Of a stretch of DNA of 13,567 nucleotides, positions 1-5,537 are shown one piece after another. Each line of letters starts with the position of its first letter. Positions within the stretch are counted from its first letter, which is position 1. A model generated the notes under the pieces. That model did not search any database. It saw only the letters and a program-made list of their open reading frames with translations, and was not told where the DNA came from. Source of the stretch: Thermoplasmata archaeon (GTDB lineage Archaea; Thermoplasmatota; Thermoplasmata; UBA184); the NCBI GenBank assembly GCA_030064695.1, contig JASHYV010000123.1, positions 1 through 13,567 on the forward strand, read 5' to 3'. Made by a program: the position numbers and the translations under genes.

Positions 1-3000
1 CTCGCCGCCGAGATGCCCCGCGAGGAGGTCGCGGTCACGATCGCCCGACGGCTCGCCCGCGACGCGCGACGGGGCCCCGTCGCGGACCGGGTCGACGCCG
101 CGCTCCGGGTCGGGCTCGCGATCCTGACGGAGGGCATCCTCGTGGCCCCGCTGGAGGGGCTCGCCGAGGTGCACGTGAACGAGGCCGGTCCGGGGGAGTT
201 CTACATCGAGCTCTACTACGCGGGCCCGATCCGCGCCGCCGGCGGGACGGCGCAGGCGCTGAGCGTGCTCCTCGCGGACGTCGTCCGCCGGGACCTGGGG
301 CTCGCCGCGTTCCGCCCCGAGCCGGACGAGATCGGCCGGTACCAGGAGGAGATTCCGCTCTACAAGTACCACCAGCACCTCCAGTACGTCCCGACCGCCG
401 ACGAGATCGACCGGGTGATCCGGCACGTCCCGGTGGCGATCTCGGGCGAGGCGACCGAGGGCGACGCCGAGGTGAGCGCCTTCCGCAACCTCCCGCGCGT
501 GCCGACGAACGGGATCCGGGGCGGGGCCTGCCTCGTGATCGCGGAGGGGCTCTGCCAGAAGGCCCCCAAGCTTAGGAAGGTCGTGGAGAAGCTCGGGCTC
601 GAAGGGTGGGAGTTCCTCCGCGACGTGGGTCACCACGCGACCGACGACGAGGACGCCCGGGTCCCGAAGTACCTGCAGGACTCGGTCGGCGGGCGGCCCG
701 TGCTCGCCCACCCCAACCACCCCGGGGCGTTCCGGTTGGTCTACGGGCGGGCCCGGACGACCGGGCTGGCCGCCTGTGCCGTGAACCCCGCCACGATGGT
801 GATCCTGCAGCACTTCGTCGCGATCGGGACGCAGGTGAAGCTCGAGTACCCGGGCAAGGCGTGCGCGATGGCGGTCTGCGACACCGTCGACGGACCGATC
901 GTCGAGCTCGCGGATGGGAGCGTCCTCGCGGTGCACGACCCGGAGGCCGCCGAGGCAGTGCGGGGGCAGGTCCGCCGGATCGTCGATCTCGGCGAGATCC
1001 TCGTCTCGTTCGGCGAGTTCCTGGAGAACAATCGGGCCCTCGTTCCCGGCGCGTACTCGCTCGACTGGCACGCGGAGGAGCTCCGCGCCGCCGGGGCGCC
1101 CGACGCGGCGCTCGACCCCGCCTCGTACGAGGCGGCGGTGGAGACCGCCCGGGCCTTCTCGGTGCCGCTGCACCCGCGCTTCCTCCTCTTCTGGCACGAC
1201 CTCACGCCCGCCGAGATCCGCGCCCTCTCCGAGTTCGTCGAGCGGTCCGGCCGCTGGGTCGACGGCGCGCTCGAGCTCCCGCGCGACCCCGACTGGCACG
1301 ACGCGCTCGTCCGGCTCGGCTTCCTCTTCGCGCCGCGGGACCGCGACTTCCTCCGGGGCGAGCCCGATCCGAGCGCCGCGCTGGTCGGCGGCCTGGGCCT
1401 CGTCGCGTCCGGCGCGCTGCTCGAGCGCGTGAGCCCGCTCGACCCCGTCCCGACGGACCCGCTCGCCTACGTGGGCCGCCTCGCCGGCGTCGAGGTCCGG
1501 GCCCGGGCCCCGTCGCGGGTCGGTGGCCGGGTCGGCCGGCCCGAGAAGGCGTACCAGCGGTCGATGCAGCCGAACGTTCACGGACTCTTCCCGGTCGGCG
1601 CCGCCGGCGGGCCGACGCGCTCGCTGCCGGAGGCGGCCCGGCGGACGATGAAGGAGGGCGTCCCGGTCGAGCTCGGCGTGCGGCGCTGCCCCGCGTGCGG
1701 ACGGACGACGGTCTGGCCCCGGTGCACCTGCGGCACGCACACGGAGCCGACCGGCGCGACGGTCACCGAGCCCCTGCCGATCGCGCGGCTCTGGTCCGAC
1801 GCGCTCCAGCGTCTCGCCGTCCCGAAGGCCCCGATGGTCAAGGGCGTGAAGGGGCTCACCTCGCCGGGCAAGGTGCCCGAGGCGATCGAGAAGGGGATCC
1901 TGCGCGCCTCGCACCAGATCTCGGTCTACCAGGACGGCACCGCGCGCTTCGACCTGACCGACCTCCCGCTCACCCACTTCCGGCCCCGCGAGATCGGCAC
2001 AGACCCGGCGACCCTGCGCCGCTTCGGCTACGACCGGGACCTCGCGGGGGCGCCGCTCGAGGACCCCGAGCAGCTGGTGGAGCTGAAGCCCCAGGACCTG
2101 ATCGTCGCCCGGACGTGCGGCGAGTACCTGACCCGGCTCGCCCAGTTCGTCGACGACGAGCTCGTCCGCCTCTACGACGGCGAGCCGTTCTACCGGGCCC
2201 AGCGCCCGGAGGACCTCAAGGGCCAGATCGTGGTCGCCCTCGCCCCGCACACCTCGGGCGGGGTCGCGGGCCGGCTGATCGGGTTCACCGAGGCCGAGGC
2301 GTGCTTCGCGACCCCGGTCTTCCACGCCGCGAAACGGCGGAACTGCGACGGCGACGAGGACTCGGTGACCCTCCTCTTGGACGCGCTCCTCAACTTCTCG
2401 CGGGCGTACCTGCCCGAGAGCCGCGGCGCGCTCATGGACAAGCCGCTCGTCCTCACGACGCGGCTCGATCCCACCGAGGTCGACAAGGAGGCGCACAACG
2501 TCGACGTCGGGGCCCGGACCCCGCTCGCCGTCTACCGGGCCGCGGCGGAGCGGCGCAGCCCGAAGGAGGTCGAACCCCTGCTGGACCTGATCGGGCAGCG
2601 GCTCCACGGCGACCGGGCGCTGCGGGGCTACGGGTTCGGCCAGGACACCTCCGACATCGCGGGCGGACCGGTCCGCTCCGCCTACCGCGACGGCCGGTCG
2701 ATGGCCGACATGGTGGAGCGGTCGGTGGTGCTCGCGACCCAGATCCGCGCCGTCGACGTCGCGGAAGCGGTGACGCTCGTGCTGAACGCGCACTTCCTGC
2801 CCGACGTGATGGGGAATCTCAAGAGCTACGCGACGCAGCGCTTCCGCTGCAAGAGCTGCGGCGCCTCGTACCGGCGCCCGACCCTCTCGGGCCGGTGCCC
2901 GGCCGAGCGGCCCGGCGGCGGCCGATGCGACGGCGAGCTGCTCTCGACGGTCTACGAGGCGTCGGTCCGCAAGTACCTCCCGCTCTCCCAGCGCCTGAGC

Positions 3001-3144
3001 GAGATCGACGGGATCACCCCCTACGTGCGGCAGCGGATCCAGCTGCTCGGCGACTCGATCGCCACGCTCTTCCCCGGCACCACCGCGCAGACGACGCTGG
3101 ACCGGTTCCCGGCGGCCGGTCCCGCCCGCGGGACCGCCAAATAG
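1..3144 (+). CDS. polC: DNA polymerase II (family D) large subunit DP2, 5'-partial
   Basis: Catalytic subunit of the archaeal replicative polymerase PolD, which works with the small exonuclease subunit DP1 (not in this window). The frame is open to base 1 and the conserved LTEGILVAPLEGL block lies only about 40 residues in, so roughly 70-100 N-terminal residues lie upstream; the ATG at 13 is probably internal. Counting from that ATG, one sees YYAGPIRAAGGTAQALSVLL near 67-86, a zinc cluster C559-x2-C562-x8-C571-x-C573, the double-psi-barrel active site NCDGDED at 777-783 (D779 and D781 the likely metal ligands), and a second zinc cluster C946, C949, C962, C972. A C-terminal QTTLDRF (1026-1032) resembles a PCNA-binding PIP box. 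No intein interrupts the active site, although DP2 genes often carry one. The TAG stop lies in an AT-rich patch that may be the promoter of the next gene, a tRNA. Confidence 0.96.
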   Translation, partial: LAAEMPREEVAVTIARRLARDARRGPVADRVDAALRVGLAILTEGILVAPLEGLAEVHVNEAGPGEFYIELYYAGPIRAAGGTAQALSVLLADVVRRDLGLAAFRPEPDEIGRYQEEIPLYKYHQHLQYVPTADEIDRVIRHVPVAISGEATEGDAEVSAFRNLPRVPTNGIRGGACLVIAEGLCQKAPKLRKVVEKLGLEGWEFLRDVGHHATDDEDARVPKYLQDSVGGRPVLAHPNHPGAFRLVYGRARTTGLAACAVNPATMVILQHFVAIGTQVKLEYPGKACAMAVCDTVDGPIVELADGSVLAVHDPEAAEAVRGQVRRIVDLGEILVSFGEFLENNRALVPGAYSLDWHAEELRAAGAPDAALDPASYEAAVETARAFSVPLHPRFLLFWHDLTPAEIRALSEFVERSGRWVDGALELPRDPDWHDALVRLGFLFAPRDRDFLRGEPDPSAALVGGLGLVASGALLERVSPLDPVPTDPLAYVGRLAGVEVRARAPSRVGGRVGRPEKAYQRSMQPNVHGLFPVGAAGGPTRSLPEAARRTMKEGVPVELGVRRCPACGRTTVWPRCTCGTHTEPTGATVTEPLPIARLWSDALQRLAVPKAPMVKGVKGLTSPGKVPEAIEKGILRASHQISVYQDGTARFDLTDLPLTHFRPREIGTDPATLRRFGYDRDLAGAPLEDPEQLVELKPQDLIVARTCGEYLTRLAQFVDDELVRLYDGEPFYRAQRPEDLKGQIVVALAPHTSGGVAGRLIGFTEAEACFATPVFHAAKRRNCDGDEDSVTLLLDALLNFSRAYLPESRGALMDKPLVLTTRLDPTEVDKEAHNVDVGARTPLAVYRAAAERRSPKEVEPLLDLIGQRLHGDRALRGYGFGQDTSDIAGGPVRSAYRDGRSMADMVERSVVLATQIRAVDVAEAVTLVLNAHFLPDVMGNLKSYATQRFRCKSCGASYRRPTLSGRCPAERPGGGRCDGELLSTVYEASVRKYLPLSQRLSEIDGITPYVRQRIQLLGDSIATLFPGTTAQTTLDRFPAAGPARGTAK

Positions 3145-3147
3145 ATA
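3139..3147 (+). promoter_or_regulatory. BoxA/TATA-like element for tRNA-Arg
   Basis: AAATAGATA is an isolated AT patch in very GC-rich DNA. It is centred about 28 bp before the first base of the tRNA, the spacing expected for an archaeal BoxA (about 26-27 bp before transcription start). It overlaps the polC stop codon (TAG at 3142-3144). Position and composition are seen directly; promoter function is inferred. Confidence 0.5.
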
Positions 3148-3170
3148 GGCGGGCCCCTCCCTGGCCCGGC

Positions 3171-3271
3171 GGGCTTGTGGGGTAGTCTGGACTATCCTGT
3201 CGGCCTTCGAAGCCGACGACCTGGGTTCGAAATCGCGGGGCCCGCCCGCGGCGGAACTCCCAGCAAGCCCG
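3171..3271 (+). tRNA. tRNA-Arg(TCG) with a T-loop intron
   Basis: The acceptor stem is a perfect 7-bp match of GGGCTTG (3171-3177) with CAAGCCC (3264-3270), followed by discriminator G3271; CCA is not encoded. The D-arm runs 3180-3198 with G18 G19 at 3189-3190 followed by A20 at 3191, an arginine identity base. The anticodon stem TCGGC/GCCGA (3200-3204/3212-3216) closes the loop CTTCGAA, with anticodon TCG at 3207-3209, reading CGA. The T-stem CTGGG (3221-3225) pairs with CCCAG (3259-3263) only if 26 nt (3232-3257) are removed from the T-loop. Splicing gives a standard TTCGAAT loop. Read without an intron, neither T-stem nor acceptor can form, so the interrupted model is strongly preferred. 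Confidence 0.93.
3232..3257 (+). other. tRNA intron at position 59/60 with bulge-helix-bulge
   Basis: The 26-nt insert folds into a canonical hBHBh' motif. The outer helix is the T-stem (3221-3225 with 3259-3263). The 5' bulge is AAA (3230-3232). The 4-bp central helix is TTCG (3226-3229) with CGGA (3252-3255), including one U.G pair. The 3' bulge is ACT (3256-3258). The inner helix is 3233-3239 with 3245-3251, closed by a 5-nt loop (3240-3244). Archaeal splicing endonuclease is known to cut between the second and third bulge bases, which here gives A59 joined to T60 and a normal 7-nt T-loop. The agreement of fold and cut sites is the main evidence. Confidence 0.9.
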
Positions 3272-3285
3272 TCCCGCCCCGTCCG

Positions 3286-3579
3286 CTAGCGGAAGTACCC
3301 GGACGCCGGCTCCGGATCGGCGCGCTTCTCCTCTTCGGCCTTCGCGGCCTCGACGATGTCGATCGCGAGGATCGCCGGGATCGGCACGAGCCGGATGCGG
3401 CCCTTCTCGTCGCCCCCGGTGCCGTCCAGCTCGATCGCGAGCGCGTTGTCGCCGCCGATCGAGACGAGCCCGCGGAACGCGCCGCTCGAGGTGAGCGCCG
3501 TGTCGTCGGGGCCGGCCGACCGGACCTTCACGCGCGAGCCCGGCGTGAGCGCGATCGCGGGGCGCTTCCCGGCGCTCAT
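3286..3579 (-). CDS. Small conserved-looking protein of unknown function, possibly Sm/SH3-like barrel
   Basis: A 97-residue protein I do not recognise by name. Its ATG (3579-3577) overlaps the TGA of the upstream winged-helix gene by 4 nt (ATGA), with a purine-rich GGGGGAG just upstream, so it is probably translated by coupling. Residues about 11-75 alternate short hydrophobic strands with glycine and polar turns: LTPGSRVKVR, GAFRGLVSIGG, NALAIEL, RIRLVPIPAILAIDIVEA. That pattern resembles a small all-beta barrel such as an Lsm or SH3 fold, but this is an impression from strand pattern, not a match. The tail (about 77-97) is charged, rich in Ala, Glu and Lys, and ends GYFR. There is no signal peptide, membrane segment or cysteine. 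Coding is supported by the tight overlap and by protein-like composition; the function is unknown. Confidence 0.72.
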   Translation of the reverse strand: MSAGKRPAIALTPGSRVKVRSAGPDDTALTSSGAFRGLVSIGGDNALAIELDGTGGDEKGRIRLVPIPAILAIDIVEAAKAEEEKRADPEPASGYFR

Positions 3580-4115
3580 CGGCTCCCCCGGCGCTCGCGG
3601 ACGACGAGCCGCGGCGGGGCCTCGCTCTTCGGGGCCGGTTCGGTCCTCGCGGGGGGCGCGGGCGGTCGCTGTTCGATCAAGCTCTGCAAGTGGTTCACCG
3701 TCTCCCGGTAGCGGCGCAGCGCGTTCTGGGCGTTCGCTTCCGTGAAATCCCAGGCCCGGGCGAGGTTCCCGTACCGGAGCCGGTACCCCTTGCGACCCTT
3801 GCCGTCGGCCACGCCTCCGACCTCCTCCAGGAGATCGAGGGACTTGAGCTTGTTAATGTGGCGATAGACGGTCGGTTTCGAGGTCTTCAGCACGGCCGTG
3901 AGCTCCTCCACGTACCAGGGGCGCGCCGGGTCGCGGAGCAGGCAGTCGTGGACGAGCCGGTACGCGAGGCTCGACGCGACCGGCCCCTCGGAGCCCCGTC
4001 CCTCCTCGCCCTCGGGCAGATAGCCCACGAGCCGGAGGAATTCGCGCAGCACCTCGTCCAGGTCGGAGATCGGGGTCAGTGGGGTGCTGTAACGTAACGC
4101 GAGTTCGAAAGGCAT
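3576..4115 (-). CDS. Winged helix-turn-helix transcriptional regulator
   Basis: A 179-residue predicted DNA-binding protein. Residues about 50-115 form a winged helix: AYRLVHDCLLRD, then YVEELTAVLKTSKPTVYRHINKLKSLDLLEEV with SKPTVYRHINKL as the recognition helix, then a wing rich in Gly and Lys (GGVADGKGRKGYRLRY). A long helix (about 123-149) may dimerise, followed by a Pro-rich, basic tail. The frame stays open upstream to 4436, but the ATG at 4115 was chosen because the upstream translation is low-complexity and overlaps the divergent gene. A BoxA-like TTTTTATC sits 33 bp before this ATG with no Shine-Dalgarno, fitting a near-leaderless transcript. It is divergent from the molybdenum hydroxylase operon, so it is a candidate regulator of that operon and of itself. 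No ligand-binding domain is recognisable. Confidence 0.9.
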   Translation of the reverse strand: MPFELALRYSTPLTPISDLDEVLREFLRLVGYLPEGEEGRGSEGPVASSLAYRLVHDCLLRDPARPWYVEELTAVLKTSKPTVYRHINKLKSLDLLEEVGGVADGKGRKGYRLRYGNLARAWDFTEANAQNALRRYRETVNHLQSLIEQRPPAPPARTEPAPKSEAPPRLVVRERRGSR

Positions 4116-4120
4116 TTCGA
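4105..4120. promoter_or_regulatory. Inverted repeat over the regulator start codon (candidate operator)
   Basis: TCGAAA (4105-4110) and TTTCGA (4115-4120) are a perfect 6-bp inverted repeat with a 4-nt spacer. The repeat spans the regulator's start codon and lies just downstream of the BoxA-inferred transcription start (around 4121). A winged-helix dimer bound here would block initiation, so autoregulation is plausible. The symmetry is seen; binding is inferred. Confidence 0.35.
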
Positions 4121-4143
4121 CCGAGTGCCAAAACCGCTCGTAG

Positions 4144-4151
4144 GATAAAAA
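4144..4151 (-). promoter_or_regulatory. BoxA/TATA-like element for the winged-helix operon
   Basis: On the minus strand this reads TTTTTATC, the most AT-rich patch in the 103-bp divergent intergenic region (4116-4218). Its centre is about 33 bp before the ATG at 4115, predicting transcription start near 4121 and a leader of only about 6 nt. For the opposite, plus-strand operon the best candidate is the weaker AT patch around 4181-4190 (GAAACGCTAT), about 33 bp before its GTG; I am not confident enough to list that separately. Confidence 0.5.
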
Positions 4152-4218
4152 TGCCGAACGTGGCCGGGGGCCGGGACCGCGAAACGCTATCGCCCAAGCA
4201 CGCGCTCGCCCCGCTGCC

Positions 4219-5067
4219 GTGACGCCCTTCGAACTGGTGGTGCCGACGGACCCCGACGAGGCCGTGGCCGCGCTCCGGACGGGCCCGCCGGGCGCCACGG
4301 CGGTGATCGCCGGCGGCACCGACCTGCTGCTGGACATCGACCACGGCCGCGCGGACCCCACGCGGGTCGTCTCCCTGCGGCGACTGCCCTGGCGCACGCT
4401 CGCGTGGAGCGAGGGGGCGCTCTCGATCGGCAGCACGCTCCCGTTGCGGGACCTGGAGACCGACCCCGAGCTCCCGAGGCGTCTCCCCGGGCTCTACGAG
4501 GCGGTCCACGCCGTCGGCTCCGTCGCGCTCCGTCACCGGGCCACGCTCGGCGGCAACCTGGGGCGCTCCGCGCCCGCCTCCGACCTCGTGCCGATGCTGC
4601 TCGCGCTCGACGCCGAGGTCGATCTCGTGGGACCGGAGGGCGGCCGCACGGTGTCGCTGGACCGGTTCGTGCGGGCGTCCCGTTCGACGGAGCTGCGCGG
4701 CCACGAGCTGATCCGGGCGGTGCGTGTCCCCGAGCCCCGGCCGTCGGCGTACCGCTGGCAGCGGGTGCGCCCGGCCAACGACATCTCGCAGGTCGCCGTG
4801 GCCGCCGCCTGGTCCCCCCGGGCCCGCCGCTGGGCGATCGCGGTCGGAGGGGTTCCGCCCCGGCCCGTCCGCCTCCCGCCGGTCGAGGCGGCGCTGGGCG
4901 GGGGGCGGCCCTCCGCCCGGGAGCTGCGGGAGGCCTCCGCGCTCCTCCTGGACCGTCTGCCGATCACGACGGACCGCCGCGCCTCGGAGGAGTACCGGCG
5001 GCATCTCGCCGCGACGCTGCTCGAACGGGCGGTGGGCGCGGCCGTGGCCGCCGGGGTGGAGCCGTGA
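4219..5067 (+). CDS. Molybdenum hydroxylase FAD-binding (medium) subunit, CoxM/XdhB family
   Basis: FAD subunit (282 aa) of a xanthine dehydrogenase/CO dehydrogenase-family enzyme; it passes electrons from the 2Fe-2S subunit to an external acceptor. The PCMH-type FAD domain shows AGGTDLLL at 31-38 and TLGGNLGRSAPASDLVP at 109-125, the two conserved flavin-binding stretches, followed by the smaller C-terminal domain with ANDISQVAVAAAW. Length is typical for the family (about 270-300). The GTG at 4219 was chosen because it places the usual start of the FAD domain (F-E-L-V-V-P-T-D-P-D-E-A) right after it; no Shine-Dalgarno precedes it, consistent with being first in the transcript. It is the first gene of the operon, and its TGA overlaps the GTG of the next gene by 4 nt. 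Confidence 0.94.
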   Translation: MTPFELVVPTDPDEAVAALRTGPPGATAVIAGGTDLLLDIDHGRADPTRVVSLRRLPWRTLAWSEGALSIGSTLPLRDLETDPELPRRLPGLYEAVHAVGSVALRHRATLGGNLGRSAPASDLVPMLLALDAEVDLVGPEGGRTVSLDRFVRASRSTELRGHELIRAVRVPEPRPSAYRWQRVRPANDISQVAVAAAWSPRARRWAIAVGGVPPRPVRLPPVEAALGGGRPSARELREASALLLDRLPITTDRRASEEYRRHLAATLLERAVGAAVAAGVEP

Positions 5068-5537
5068 CGGGACCCCGCCTGCGGCTCACGGTGAACGGCG
5101 CCGCCCACGACCTCACGGACGTGCCGGGCGAGGAGCGGCTCCTGGACACGTTGCGCTGGCGGATCGGCCTCAAGGGGACGAAGGAGGGGTGCCGCACCGG
5201 CGACTGCGGGGCGTGCACCGTGCTCGTGGACCGGTCGAGCGTCCTCTCCTGCCTCACGCTCGCCCACGAGGTCGACGGCGCCCACATCGCGACGATCGAG
5301 GGGACCGACGAGCCGACCGTCGAGCGGGCGCGCGCGGCGTTCCGGGACGCCGGCGCCCTCCAGTGCGGCTACTGCACGCCCGGCTTCGTGCTCGCCCTCG
5401 CCGGTCTGCTGGCCGAGCGCGGCGGCGCGGCGCCCGTCGACGAGCTCCTGGACGGGCTCCAGGGGAATCTGTGCCGATGCACGGGGTACGCCGCCATCGT
5501 TCGGGCGGTCCACGGCGCGCGGGAGGCGTCCCCATGA
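5064..5537 (+). CDS. Molybdenum hydroxylase 2Fe-2S (small) subunit, CoxS/XdhC family
   Basis: Iron-sulfur subunit (157 aa) relaying electrons from the molybdenum centre to FAD. Both clusters are complete. The plant-type ferredoxin domain has C43-x4-C48-x2-C51-x11-C63 (within GCRTGDCGACTVLV). The helical domain has C101-x2-C104 (QCGYCTPGF) and C137-x-C139 (GNLCRCTGY). Length is the family norm. It starts at a GTG that overlaps the preceding TGA (GTGA), with a GGTGGA stretch just upstream that could act as a ribosome binding site. It ends in an ATGA overlap with the large subunit, so all three subunits should be made in step. No twin-arginine signal is present, implying a cytoplasmic enzyme. 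Confidence 0.96.
   Translation: MTGPRLRLTVNGAAHDLTDVPGEERLLDTLRWRIGLKGTKEGCRTGDCGACTVLVDRSSVLSCLTLAHEVDGAHIATIEGTDEPTVERARAAFRDAGALQCGYCTPGFVLALAGLLAERGGAAPVDELLDGLQGNLCRCTGYAAIVRAVHGAREASP

Noticed and set aside
2341..2361. Possible intein insertion at the PolD active site
   Set aside because: NCDGDED reads straight through with flanking conserved sequence and no splice-junction residues or homing-endonuclease domain.
606..3185. Very long open frame in another phase over polC (859 codons), rich in Arg, Pro, Gly and Ala
   Set aside because: Its translation is low-complexity and lacks family motifs. Such frames arise because GC-rich codons rarely give stops; polC in the main frame has unmistakable motifs throughout.
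3165..3246. Intronless tRNA ending soon after the T-loop
   Set aside because: The T-loop would be 8 nt and neither T-stem nor acceptor pairs. The intron-containing model pairs all stems perfectly.
3175..3711. Plus-strand open frame running through the tRNA and the small minus-strand gene
   Set aside because: It starts inside the tRNA and its translation is Arg/Gly-rich noise. The minus-strand pair has an ATGA overlap and a clear winged helix.
4088..4100. Tandem TAACG TAACG repeat in the start of the regulator gene
   Set aside because: Only two 5-nt copies; relaxed GC in the first codons of a near-leaderless gene explains it as well as an operator does.
4116..4436. N-terminal extension of the winged-helix regulator to an upstream start at 4436
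   Set aside because: The extension would overlap the divergent FAD subunit by over 200 nt and its translation is Ser/Arg-rich without structure. The ATG at 4115 follows a BoxA-like patch.
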